A DNA stretch of 64,000 nucleotides from NCBI GenBank assembly GCA_013368315.1, contig JAACJM010000072.1, positions 186,001 to 250,000 on the forward strand, read 5' to 3'. The notes beneath the pieces are model-generated. The model was not told the DNA's origin, made no database searches, and saw nothing but the letters and a program-made list of their open reading frames with translations. Source of the stretch: Tetrapyrgos nigripes. Its lineage: Eukaryota > Basidiomycota > Agaricomycetes > Agaricales > Campanellaceae. This document shows, in pieces, positions 49,166 through 60,248 of this stretch. Every line of letters starts with the position of its first letter. The first letter of the stretch is position 1. Made by a program: the position numbers and the translations under genes.

Positions 49166-50760
49166 TTAACCCATATAACCCCACTCCTCCCCAACCTTCC
49201 TAGCGACGCCCCTAGCCTCTCTCGTCAACTCATCCAAATTGTCGTCGTCGTCTTCATCACCGTAATCCACACTCGTCCTTCTCGAGATCAGCCGGATCCT
49301 GTTGACGTCGATCGGCGATCCGGGAGCTCGGGGAACAGGCCTCTGAGGCCTTGGAGGCCTACCCTTCACCAGTGCTTCTTCTTCCTGCTGCTTCGCATAC
49401 TCCATGAGGATCGTGTCGAGCTCATTGGCGTAGCCGCTGAAAGAACGAGAGCGGGGTCGTTCACGCTCGTTGCGATCGTTTTCATTGGATTTGGACTTCA
49501 CCTTTCGTGGGGCACGAGTGGAGCCGACAGCGATCTTCTTGTTCTCAATGGGCATGGTGTGAATAGGGAAGGGAGTGGCGATGGGACCGGCGGGGTAAAG
49601 AGGAATGGGTGGAGGACGACGAGGTGTTTCGAATTCGGTGTAGCGAGAAGACTGTTGTTGAGTGCTGGAAGTGGGGTAATGGCCGATAGAACCAGCGTCG
49701 GCGAGGGAGATCACACTGCTGTTACCAAGATGCATCACTGGACCGGTAATTTGAGGTCGCCGCGAGTGGATGGATGCACTAGATGGGGCACTAGATTGGG
49801 CACGAGCACGGAAGATGCTGAGCGGCTTAGATGATTCGGATGACGTGCGCATTCGGGAAGTGTGGATGCTCGTCGTATCGTCTGACCTGTTGGGCTTGTG
49901 GACTTTACAATGAGCGACTTGAGGTTGAGATTCCTCCTCCTCAACCTCCTCGATAACCTGCGAGAGCACAGCAGGGCGCTGGTGCTGTTCTTCATCTCCT
50001 TTGACCGAGTCTGAGCCTAGGAATAACGAAGATGAGAACAAGGACAGTTCAGTAACAGAAAAAAGAGAAAGACGAGAAGATCACACTCACGAGGCTTCTC
50101 CTTCTTCTCCTTCGTTAACTTCTCCTTCAACTTTGCAAACCCCTTCTTCGGCGGCACCTGTATTGCAAAGAACGCCTCTGGAGTCCATTCTGCCTTCTTG
50201 TAGACCCCCGAACTCGCCTTCCTGTCTCGAAACATGTGGTCAACGGCATTTTGGAACCTGACACCTATCCTGCTCTCCCTTCTAAACCTCTCTGCCCGGT
50301 ACCAGTCATACATCTCGTTGTCGTAAGCCACTGTTTCGTCCAGACCTAGAATTGTCTTGAGGTGTCTGTCGACGTCATCGAGGAGATCGTCCTTGAGAGG
50401 ACGATAACGTTCAACATGGCGAACAGGGACGACGAAAGTCCCGTTCGGGTTGTACCTCGGCAAAGAACTCTGGGGAGTGTTTGCAGACTGCTTGGTCTTC
50501 TTCGTCGACCGGATCGACGTTCCGGTCGATGGCGTTGCGGTCTTGTTGGTCTTGCTGGATATCTTGGAAAGCGATTGCCTGTCGACCTCGGTGGGCTTGG
50601 TGTGGAACTGAGCTTCGACGGCGGGGAGGTAGTAGCGCTCGTGGACCTGGCGCGTCAACTCGTTGTCGGGTGCTTTGGCGAGCGCCTCATGAAGGATCCA
50701 GGCTCTCTCTTCGGCAATGGTTTTGGGTGTCATCATTTCGTTGTTGCGAAAGTAGACCAT
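49166..50760 (-). CDS. Hypothetical protein, Ser/Pro/Arg-rich
   Basis: Not recognised. Exons 50091-50760 and 49166-50016 joined across a 74-bp intron; 1521 nt, 506 aa. The N-terminal 245 residues look folded in part: a helix-like start (TIAEERAWILHEALAKAP) and a conserved-looking middle (YRPLKDDLLDDVDRHLKTIL, then YDWYRAERFRRESRIGVRF). A Lys-rich segment follows (KLKEKLTKEKKEK). The C-terminal half is low complexity: Ser-rich, then a Pro-rich part (RRPPPIPLYPAGP, RPPRPQRPVPRAPG) that could bind SH3-type domains, and an acidic run GDEDDDDNLDE. No signal peptide or membrane segment. Divergent from AUR1 with 760 bp between starts. Confidence 0.72.
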
Positions 50761-51520
50761 GGTTGACCTAGAGGAGAAAGATCACGATACAGACAATGAG
50801 TGAGCTTGAGAAAAATCTTGTGGATGAGGAGAGAGTCACTTACTATGTGCGATATGTGTATATGCTATATGAAGATATGTTTATGCGTTAAACTTGAGGA
50901 TTGAGGGCGGGAGCGTCCAGAGAGCACTGTAAGTCGTTGGGAACAAGTGTGTAACACGGGGAAGTTCAACCAAAAGTCTATGACTTTTATAAACCAGCAT
51001 TGTCAAAGCGCAAAATTTCCTAAACCGTCACTAAAGCCTTCGGCAGAACGGGCAGAACAAGCAGGATCACTGGGTGGCATGTGTGCTTGTTTGCAATGAC
51101 CTATACGCGGTAATAGTCCAGGGCATATGCTTCTGTGCTTTGTTCTTGACATGGGATATCCTCCGGAAAGTCCATTGTAGATGGGTCCCGTGGTGAGACT
51201 TGATGATCTAGTGGTATTCTAGAATGTCAGGGTTGTTGGACTCATTGACGTTGCATTGTCGATTGTTCGACTTTTTTGGGTATAAAAGGTAGAGGGTATC
51301 TTGGATCAAGTGAGTGACCCGCGATGAAGGTCTCCTTCGACTCCAAGTCCTTACAACAGAGCTGATTAATGCCACTTAGAGTAGTCCTTTAGGCTGCTTG
51401 ACGGTTATGCAAAAAGCTTGAAAGTCTCTTGAGGGATTTGAAGGATTTCGGATCAACGAGCGGAAGACACTGCAAAAAAGCTTACATAATTCTGCAAGCA
51501 CTTCGTCGCCGTCTTGCACG
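50761..51520. promoter_or_regulatory. Divergent promoter with TATA box and upstream ORFs before AUR1
   Basis: A clear TATA box (TATAAAAGG, 51281-51289) faces AUR1 about 232 bp before its ATG. If transcription starts after it, the leader contains three short upstream ORFs: 51324-51365 (13 codons plus stop), 51369-51392 (7 plus stop) and 51407-51421 (4 plus stop). This suggests translational control unless the leader is spliced. On the other side the hypothetical gene has no clear TATA box. Confidence 0.5.
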
Positions 51521-53017
51521 ATGAGCATCGACGTTCGGCGCGGCCTACAAACTGTCCTCAATGCCTTCATCGCTGCTGTAAACCGCCTTGACAAGTCTTT
51601 TTCACCGTCAATAACATTGGCCAAACTACGAGCTCACCATTTCACACCTACCGAGGTCGTTGTCTACGGTTTCCAGTTTGTACTCGCCTGTTTTTGGCTG
51701 TACCTCTTGCCCGTGCCAATCCTCAAACTGCTCCTGCCAATCCTCTATACCACCGCCCTTCTCATTCCTTTCACCTCTCAATTCTTCTTACCCGCAACTC
51801 CCATCTTCTCCTACCTTTTCGCCTTCTTCTCTTGTCGATATATACCCTCATCCTACCGTCCAGAACCTTCCGTCTCCCTTCTCCCAACCCTCGAAGTCGT
51901 CCTCTATGGTGCCAACATCTCCGACATTCTCACCCGCTACACACACCCCATCCTCGACATCCTCGCCTGGTTTCCTTACGGTGTTGGACATTACGTCATC
52001 CCGTTCGTTGTAGCCGCCTTTCTCTGGCTTTTCCGCCCAAAAGAAGCCCTACACCTTTGGGCACGTCTCCTTGGATTCTTCAGCCTGACCGGTGTCATCA
52101 TCCAAATCATTTTCCCTTGCGCTGCACCATGGTACGAGCTCATCTACGGATTAACCCCCGCTACATACGACACCAAAGGTTCACCCGGGGGTCTCATCCG
52201 CATAGATGCTTTGTTCCACTCAAATGGGTACACCTCAGCGTTTACAAACTCTCCTCTCGTATTCGGTGCTTTTCCCTCTTTGCACGCAGGGGACGCAACA
52301 CTCGAAGCGTTATTCATCTCTCATTTCTTCCCTCAAACGACAAAATGGGTATGGGGATACGCAGCGGTGTTGTATTGGGCTACGATGTATCTGACGCATC
52401 ATTATTTGATTGATGTCGTTGGAGGAGGATGTCTCGCTATGGCATTTTTCTACTTTTTCTTACCGGAAGAGTTTAAGAATCCTCTCACGGCGACAGCGCC
52501 TCCTGGGACCCAGATTGGTGTGGGTGCGATGGGAGGTGTGGTTGGTGCCGTTGTGGGTGATGGAAGTGGAGGGAGATTGCCTGCGTATAGGATGGGCACT
52601 CAGAGATCAAAGTATGAGATTTATGATCTGGAAGCTCCCGCGACGAATGCTGGTGCTCCATTGAATGGTGGAAGGAATTCTAGGAGAGCAGGGAGGGATA
52701 GGAACGTCATGGCCGATGTAACGGCAGAGTTCGAGTTGGAGGAATCGGAAGACGACGAAGAAGATATTGGGATTGCGTATAGGTCTACGCCTGGCATCAA
52801 TGGCACTGGTGCTGGAGGTGGTAACGCTGGGAAAGCGGGCAAGTCATCTGCATCCAGGGAAGATAGTGGCAGTCGGAGTGGAGGAGAGGCGAGAGGTGTA
52901 GGGACGGGACATCGACATACTGCGTCTATTGCGAGGTTGATCAGAGGTGATGAGAGGGGACCTGAGGAGGGTTGGAGTCCGATTCATACGCCTGTGAGGG
53001 GTGAATTCCAGGCGTGA
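51521..53017 (+). CDS. AUR1: Inositol phosphorylceramide synthase
   Basis: Golgi membrane enzyme that transfers phosphoinositol from phosphatidylinositol to ceramide, essential in fungi. It is the known target of aureobasidin A. Single exon, 498 aa. About eight hydrophobic segments cover residues 45-330. The PAP2-type catalytic motifs are visible: GAFPSLHAGDATLEAL around residue 250 and YLTHHYLIDVVGG around residue 290, which supply the two active-site histidines and the aspartate. The motif GVGHYVIPF near residue 155 matches the family. The tail from about residue 335 is long, Gly-rich and acidic (EESEDDEEDIG), hydrophilic and probably cytosolic. ATG 51521 follows short upstream ORFs. Confidence 0.94.
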   Translation: MSIDVRRGLQTVLNAFIAAVNRLDKSFSPSITLAKLRAHHFTPTEVVVYGFQFVLACFWLYLLPVPILKLLLPILYTTALLIPFTSQFFLPATPIFSYLFAFFSCRYIPSSYRPEPSVSLLPTLEVVLYGANISDILTRYTHPILDILAWFPYGVGHYVIPFVVAAFLWLFRPKEALHLWARLLGFFSLTGVIIQIIFPCAAPWYELIYGLTPATYDTKGSPGGLIRIDALFHSNGYTSAFTNSPLVFGAFPSLHAGDATLEALFISHFFPQTTKWVWGYAAVLYWATMYLTHHYLIDVVGGGCLAMAFFYFFLPEEFKNPLTATAPPGTQIGVGAMGGVVGAVVGDGSGGRLPAYRMGTQRSKYEIYDLEAPATNAGAPLNGGRNSRRAGRDRNVMADVTAEFELEESEDDEEDIGIAYRSTPGINGTGAGGGNAGKAGKSSASREDSGSRSGGEARGVGTGHRHTASIARLIRGDERGPEEGWSPIHTPVRGEFQA

Positions 53018-53414
53018 TGCGTGAGGGTGGAAGTAGTAGAGAGTATTTCATGGGCATTGTTATTAGACATCTTTTTGGATACATAGTATGATTTTCTTAA
53101 TTCTATTCTTCTTTTCGTTTATCTCTTGGGCTGTGTTTTGATCCATGATTCAAGACCTTATCGTGGAAGAAATGAGGAAAGAAATGATTTTCTTGGGGAG
53201 AGTGTCCTTCAGGTTAGTATTCCCGGTCATACTATGAGTACAACATTCGTGTATATTCACTGGCAGTGAATGTCTAATACATTGATAAAGAGAGCATTGA
53301 GAAATTATATATAAGTATGTACAGAGAATATGTGAGTATTTACAGTACTTTACAAAATCCTTTCAGCTACTAGCGCTGCTCAAATACTCATGCACCCGTC
53401 TCCGACTCTCCAAT
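53018..53414. other. Spacer between convergent genes
   Basis: 3' flanks of AUR1 and of the putative membrane protein. AT-rich, no other feature seen. Confidence 0.5.
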
Positions 53415-54670
53415 CTACTCAGCAACCGTACCCAGACTTCTAGCGTCGGCTACAGAACTCTCATACCGAGGCGGAGAGTCGATTATATCGACTCTCTTCT
53501 CGAGGTGTTCCACTCGTCCTTCCATTTCTTCAAGTTCCACAGCCAGATTGACAGAATGACACTCGCTACTCCCAGGCACAATGGCGCTGGTGGAAGTCGT
53601 GGCGCTGGAACTCGGATGGTCCGGATAGACATCCGTCAGGCCACGCTGCTGAAAAGACGGAGAAGATGGAGAAGGGGTTGCATGATCTGCTGAAGTTCCG
53701 CTGACATCTGCGGCCCAGTTTGGTACTCCTGTTCCTTCTGTAGAATATCGCTTATTTTCTGCTTCACCCACACTGTGAGAATGGGAAGCAGAACCACCTG
53801 CACCTGGGAGGCTTATAGCCCTGGGAGCACGTCTACTGATTTTCTTCGTCAGTTTAGAGCGTGTTCTCTTTACTCGAGTGCGTTTTGTTGATCCATCCAA
53901 CTCCGAATCGCTATTGCCATTGGGACATTGGATTAGAATATATGGATCTGGGGCTGTCAAATATTCTATATCAGAAAAAGAAACAAAAACAATACAACCA
54001 AGAAAGGAGAAGAAAATCGATTGATTGAACGCAAAAAATCGATGCATGTCCAAGCTCATACGCCCACTCACCTAAATTCCTCCTTAAGGCCTCTTCATCA
54101 CTCATATGATTACACTGCACCTTCTTCCTCACTGTCCAGATACAAAACGCCCATCCGATGATTTGCAGAAGCATCACCGAACCAAGGACGGAGCCTATGA
54201 TGATGCATTCTTGAGTCCCGCGACCACTAGCATCAGTGACTTTTTTCGATGGCTTCTGAGTCGGGTGGAGGATGAAAGGAAGACGGAGGCCACGACGGTG
54301 ATGATGACGGTGACGAGGGTGAGCGTAAGGAGGAAATGGAAGGGTAAGGTGAAGCCAAAGGTGGAGGTAGAGAGGAAAAGGAAAAAGAAAAGGAAGGTGA
54401 AGATGAAGGTAGAGGAGAAGAAGGTAGAGGAGAAGATAGAGCTGAGAATGAGGGTGCAAGTGGGTCTGGGTTTGGAGATGCCAGTGTTATCAAGCCATAC
54501 GAAAGTTCTGGAGGATCAGGCTCAGGTCCATCGACATCCCGCATAGATATCAATAACTCTGACGAATCAGAGCCAAGATAGTCATTGCCTGATACGTCTG
54601 AGTAGATGGGCATTGACGTCGCCATTGGCAACATGGGCCCAGGCATACTAAACGTAGACATCGACATCAT
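53415..54670 (-). CDS. Putative single-pass membrane protein, Ser/Pro-rich
   Basis: Not a recognised family. The last exon 53415-53965 is joined by a 106-bp intron to an exon ending at 54072. Across this junction the frame reads EEALRRNLGEYLTAPDPY. Before it lies a membrane segment IIIGSVLGSVMLLQIIGWAFCIW cut short by RKK, giving a Ser/Pro-rich outside part and a basic inside part. The cytosolic tail is Ser-rich and has a coiled-coil-like stretch (VELEEMEGRVEHLEKRVDII) and a PPRY motif. The N-terminal exon is unclear. An open frame starting at ATG 54670 is Ser/Pro-rich but is out of phase with the membrane exon around 54240-54330, where CT-rich repeats leave all frames open and the splice site cannot be chosen. 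Confidence 0.55.
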
Positions 54671-56397
54671 GATCTCCGTAAACCGGATATTCAGGAAGTC
54701 GGGGGAATGGAGGAGCTTTAGGGTATAGGGAACCAGACGATGGCAATGGCGATGGCGAGACGCCTAATTTGCGCGTACTATGCAAGATCTCAACCAACAT
54801 ATAAGAGCCTGCCTAACAGCAGAGCTTGGTAGAGTTGAAATTCTTGCATTGTTCGAAGCGCACTTGTGCAATTTGTACAACCATACAGCAAATCTGTAGG
54901 CTGCCATTAAGAGACAGATGAAGTCAAACAATTACTCGCGCCAGGGCAGTGAATGTTGTTAGGCTAACAGCAGCGGTAATATTTTTGGCTTGCTATGGTC
55001 TGGAGCCTCTGGAAGTCTAAGTCGACCAAGAAGGTTTGAACCGGAATATACTTGAGCGTGTCGGAAATCGTCACGGAAGACGGAAGAACAATCCAGTATA
55101 TTTTTCCAGGTGTATTGAGAAAGTCATTGAAGACAGGAGCGCTTTGAAGTGATATGTGCCTGACCTCGAACTTCTCGGGTGATTTCGTACAGCATCACTG
55201 GTTGAAGCTTCCGGAAGTGTTGATGAGGCGGGGTCGCAGCTGCAGTACTAGTTGATCTTGGTCGAGCGCTTGAGCGGTGGCCGGTGACAGTGCTGTTAGT
55301 GGTGCGTCAGTACACTTGGACTGTAGAAGATGAGCTATCATGATGGATAAAGCTCAGCCTTTGAGGGAGTTGTTCTGTGAGCTGGAGCTGGAGCTTTGAT
55401 CCATGAATTATAGACCGCTTTGAGGGGAGTTGTTCTGTGAGCTGGAGCTGGAGCTTTGATCCATGAATTATAGACCGCTTTGAGAGTGCTACAGTTAAGT
55501 AGTGCTCCAATACTGATCTGAACACGTCTGCGTCTACGTCCAAGTCACGGTTGATGCTATTCTGGATGGGAAAAGGATGAGCATAGAGTAGAAGTGCAAA
55601 CTATGCCTGGCACTGTTTCGAAGTTGGCGGCCGCGGTGCCAGCAGTCAAGCGAGAAGAAAGGGGAACCAGGATGACACTTCATATTCTCATCACTCCGTC
55701 AATGCATGACGATATGGTATGGTTCCAAAGCGGCTTCGAGAACTGGATCCAGGATGGCGGAGCACTGGGGATGTCGTCAATGAGGTCATGCATGTACCAG
55801 AGTAAGTATGGTATACTGTATTACTGTTCGTACGATGTGCATCATTTTGACAATGACATCGTAAAAGCGTTGACGTACCGTATATTATGGCCCTTTCACG
55901 GGTTGAAGTTGTTCAGCTGAACGCATAAATAATTCTTGAAATAGCACTGTACTAGGAAGCCTATTAGGATTAGTGCCAGAACGTAGTCCTCCCGAACGGT
56001 GATGAACATCTTACTAGGCCAGCAGGTGTCCGAGGAGCCTGGAGTAGAGCGGCAGTAAAAGTACCGAACAGAGTGGGACTTTAGAAGAGTGCACCGTGCG
56101 CAGCTGGCCACATTTTCGAAACTGACTAGGTAAGTAATCAAGCAGGCGTAAAACGAGAAAAAAACGTCTTCAAATTTACGTGGACCTTCAGTCAGCATGT
56201 GGGCATCATCCGGAATGAGAAATCATCGAGGAAACCTGGTTCCTGGCAAGGCTGTGCAATGACGCCGAAGTTTAGCCTCGGCTGTCCGAAATCTTCGAGA
56301 GTCCACACACTCCAAACACGTTTCTGGCTTTCGACTCTTTCTTTCGTTCTTGCTAGTTGCATTTACCCTGTCACCACACCTCAAGCTTTGAGTAGAA
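54671..56397. other. Gene-free region with tandem repeat
   Basis: No supported gene on either strand. Contains the 60-bp tandem duplication at 55360-55480. The right end is the upstream region of the BTB gene. Confidence 0.5.
55360..55480. repeat. 60-bp tandem duplication
   Basis: Two copies of a unit that starts TTTGAGGG(G)AGTTGTTCTG, contains GAGCTGGAGCTGGAGCTTTG and ends ATTATAGACCGC. They are identical except for one extra G. This is a very recent slippage or unequal-exchange event, or an assembly effect. Confidence 0.85.
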
Positions 56398-57643
56398 ATG
56401 GGAGCTCAGACAGTACCCGTTCGTGATTCAGAGTACTACATTTCTGAAGGAAATACGACTATCCGGGTCGAGGGTACTCTCTTCAAGGTGTGTACCGAGT
56501 TCAAAGCTCTCTTCATTTGTGGGTGCACGTCTCACCCCATCACAGGTCCACAGATACATCCTCGCAAGAGATGGGTCGGCGTTTGAGAATATGTTTTCTC
56601 TTGACGCTCATGTTCCATCATTCAGTGATAGCTCGAGAGAAGGTTGCAGCGACGAGAACCCGATAGTTCTTCACGGTGACACACCGGACGAGTTCCGTGC
56701 ACTCTGCTGGTCCCTGTACGCTCTGTAGGTCCACCTCATACCCTACGCCTACTTTCCTTATTTCGTCACTAACTACGTTATGCACACTCTTAGTCCCGCC
56801 GAAGTCTTCCAAATGCCTTCCACCCAATCCGACGTCATTCGCCTCATTCACCTCGCCCGAATATCCCACAAATACACCTTCCGTAGTACCGAATCCTGGG
56901 CTCTCCACGTCCTCACGGTCTGTCAAACCTCCGCCGACCCCTCCTCTACCGACTCTATCTCCGCTTCCATTACCACCACTCCCATCCTAACTCAACTTAC
57001 CGAAGTTGCTGTCCTATGCAACAACGAAGAACTCCACGAAGCCGTTGAACCCATCTGGGCAGATCTGTTATTCACAGGTCAAACAGATGATATCGTCGCG
57101 GCTATGACGGTTGCAGACAAATTAAATCTGAGGCCGCTTCTTGGTTTGGCGTATTATTTGATGATGTTGAAGGGGAAGGATGAGTGGAATTGGAATGGGC
57201 CACACAAGTTGACGAGGGATCAGAGGATTAAGTTGTTGTCGGGGTATTATAATATTAGTCGGGCGTGTGATGCGTTACCGTCTAACCCACCGACTCTGGT
57301 GCATCACCCGTCCTGCTATATGCCACCGGGTGTTGGGGTACAGGGTACAGCGGCGCATACGTCCCATGTGAGATGTGGAGAAGCATGGTCGTCGCTGTGG
57401 TCTGGGTTAACGCTGAGGATGTTGAACGATGGAGGGTCGGCCTTGAAAATCCAGAGCGTGGATCTGTTGAGGAAGCTGCATCTGATCAATCATTTGCTGG
57501 AGAGTTTGCTGAATGGGAATGAGGACAGTGCAATGTTTGGGTCGGCCAATATGAACAAGAATTGTCTGAGGAATGGGTTGAAGGCGTCGGAAGATAAGGT
57601 GAACGATGTGTTATATGGGTTGGCGGATTGTTTTGTGGAGTGA
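56398..57643 (+). CDS. BTB/POZ domain protein
   Basis: Likely protein-interaction or ubiquitin-ligase adaptor (BTB domains bind Cullin-3), a large family in agaricomycetes. Exons 56398-56487, 56546-56724 and 56794-57643; 1119 nt, 372 aa. The BTB domain spans about residues 10-110: SEYYISEGNTTIRVEGTLFK, then VHRYILARDGSAFENMF and DTPDEFRALCWSLYALP. The order V-x-G-x-LFK-VHR-x-L is diagnostic. A helical region follows and resembles other fungal BTB proteins. No kelch or MATH repeats are seen. The start ATG is the first in frame and just precedes the domain. Confidence 0.85.
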
Positions 57644-58237
57644 GGAGGGTGCACGATTGTGGTTGTCGTCTCTGGAACGACCAGAAAGGTGGGTGTCGAG
57701 TCACCCGAGTACTGGGTACCGGGTGCTCTCGTCATTTCCTACTTCCTGCTTAAAGCTTTGCATAAACGCTAAGGCTCTGCCTACGCACTGGACAGTCAGT
57801 CAAATACATGTGTACCTATACTTACACTCAACAGTTCCTTTCCTTTTCACTGCATTGGTGATCTGTAGCGGTGATCTAGCGGTCCGTTATAACAAGTTTT
57901 GAATATTTGTACAAAAGGTTTATCGCTCTCTCCTGTTCATCTACTCTTTCCTGCTCTTCCTATTGTTTTCATCCCTTTCCTGCTTTACTCGCATCGACAT
58001 TGTATCATTACAAGTTTGTCATCCTCGTCGTCGTCCATCCTAAAAGATTACTTCTACACTCATTTGTCCTAGTTCTTAAGTATAGTTTTCGTCTACGCAC
58101 CAAGTAATATATATTCTCACCCGTTGGTTGATGCTGGATACATTTTTTGGCGGGGTATTTGCGAGAATAGATCGCGGCAACGGTTGCTGTCCTAAATTCT
58201 TCACGTCTGCAACGCACAGTATCCCTTGACATCCGTG
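57644..58237. other. Spacer between BTB gene and tRNA
   Basis: Only short unsupported frames. Nothing else seen. Confidence 0.5.
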
Positions 58238-58319
58238 TGCCCCATGGCTGAGTTGGTTACAGCGTCCGACTGTTATATAAGCAATCGGAAGGTCGAGAGT
58301 TCGAGCCTCTCTGGGGCAG
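58238..58319 (+). tRNA. tRNA-Asn (GTT) with 8-nt intron
   Basis: 82 nt fold as a cloverleaf: acceptor TGCCCCA/TGGGGCA (7 bp), D arm GCTG...CAGC, anticodon stem TCCGA/TCGGA, T arm GAGAG-TTCGAGC-CTCTC, discriminator G. The anticodon loop is CTGTTA-[TATAAGCA]-A: anticodon GTT at 58272-58274 and an intron at 58276-58283, just after position 37 where nuclear tRNA introns sit. A and B box promoters are inside. A T-rich stretch follows at about 58342. Confidence 0.88.
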
Positions 58320-60248
58320 TTTATCATCCCTTCATTGTTCCCTTTTATTGCTTATCTTGTTAGCCACTGACTACAGCTTTTGCTCCCCTTCAAGGTCCTC
58401 GACCGTTCTTTTGCCACTATATACACTTTTTTTTTTGCCGCAGAGTGACATCGAACATCACAAAGTAACAATCAGAAACCACGCCATGGCCAGTCAACTA
58501 AGTAACTTGTCGATCATTGTCATCAACAAGTCTACTTTCTACGTCCTGGCCTAGGGAATCTCTTCTGGGTCTTAGATATAGCGCTCCATTCTCATTTCAA
58601 TGCTCAGTACTCACCTTTGGAGAGTAATGTAAGGTATCCGAGGAAACCTTTCTTTTTTATTAATATAAGTGCGTCGCGATTTCTTCGAGATGCTTATTAT
58701 GCCATTCTGTTCTAGCGTTACGGTAGTACACCGACTACTTCAGACAAGTGACCGTCCCAGAACAGCCCGTCTGCTGCATTCTCCCGGAAGGCTCTCACTC
58801 AGATCATTGACGAAGCGCGCGGCCGGGTAAGTAGTATGATGTGAGGCCTGCTCAAAAGCCTCAAATCCCAGCCAACGTGATGAAAGAGGATGACAGGATA
58901 CCTAGGGTGCGTTGCTTCCAGTTCTTTTCCGCGTATGTCAGTAATTGATTGTGGTGTTAACATTATTTAGGTATCATTAGTACCCCAGAGGTATTCATCG
59001 CAATGGACGACTTGGATCTCGCGGAGGCCATGATTCATGACGACGTTGCACTGTAGGTTTTGCCTTCAGCACTCTTCCCATCGGTTTATATGTTGAAGTG
59101 TACGGTACAGCACCCTTCAATGTATCCTATCCGCTTTTTGGACCAATGCACATCGGTTTTCTGGACGGGACGCCGCTAGGGCTCTCAACCGTCCCGTACA
59201 TGTACGCATTACGGGTACCGTAAATACGGACCGTTCCCGTACCATCGCCAAGGTCGGGGTCAGTTGAGACGGTACGGGTACGCTACGGTTATACCCGTAT
59301 TAGACCGTACCGTATACGGCCGGCACGGTCGTAATACGGTTACTAAGCCGATGCGTCGCCTTCCTTCTTGACCACCACTACCATATCCACACTCCGACGT
59401 TTACTAGGACCTAGGTAACACCGTAACACTGCCCGGTCGCTACAAATTGTATTCGCAAAGCTTGTGCAATACACTTTCTTTCTACTTAAGCTAGCCACTT
59501 CGTATTTTCGGGATTGAACAATGAAAATTCTCTGTGCCCCACATTGTGCTGACGATCGCAGTCTTGGAACCAAGGGTTGTGCAAGGGTCAGGGCATCGTG
59601 TATTGCTTAACACCTCCATTATGCTCCTTTCGTCAATAAAAACAGGCACTCGGACCAGGAAAATTCAAGGTGAAAATTTTAGTCTCTATTTGTTCTCCAC
59701 ATACATGTGCGCGTTGCCCTGTAGCCTCAGACATATCGTTTTGGATCTACCGGAGCCTTCAAAAGGCTGGCGTAGAAATAAAGGTCCGTCATAAACACTC
59801 CTCTCTTTCTCATCTCAGCCTCAGAATGGCAGACCACCATGAGGTCGTATTCTAAGGCTGGCCCGCCTCATCGGCGTGGTTGGAGACGCGTTGTTTTTCA
59901 GATTGATTTGGTTCATCGCAATTATCATCCGCATTAGACTCGTAACCAGCCGTCCTGTGGAAAGTTTGATGACAGTCGATCAAAGCTCCAGCTTCGCCGA
60001 CGGACTGATCGACTGTCATCAGTACTCTTGCGAAAGACTGGTAACGAGTCTACATCCGCATGAACAATTTCTCCATAATTTCTGCGATAGGTGACAACCA
60101 TCTCTGCAGGGGCCCGGCGGTATGTGGCGGCCGTCTCTGCTTGCTCAAGCCTCAGAGACCTTGTAGAGTATAAAACGGTCTACCAAAATGCTTCTATTTC
60201 CAGCACACCGACATCGTCTCTCCTAGCTCAAGCTTTCATCAACTAACA
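58320..60248. other. Mostly gene-free; possible small multi-exon remnant
   Basis: At 58780-59056 (+) three short pieces with good splice signals read RKALTQIIDEARGR, then NVMKEDDRIPR, then IISTPEVFIAMDDLDLAEAM and a stop at about 59056. They could be the end of a real gene, but no start is visible. The repeat-like stretch at 59177-59346 follows. 59350-60248 has no supported gene; its end is the upstream side of the aldo-keto reductase. Confidence 0.3.
59177..59346. repeat. TACGG/ACGGGT-rich short element
   Basis: Starts TAGGGCTCTCAACCGTCCCG and is packed with GTACGG, ACGGGT and their complements, with internal inverted copies. This resembles the ends of the element at 14369-14751 in word content and in the TAGG start, so it may be a related small hAT-like element. 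The right end is not defined and no target duplication was found. Confidence 0.4.
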
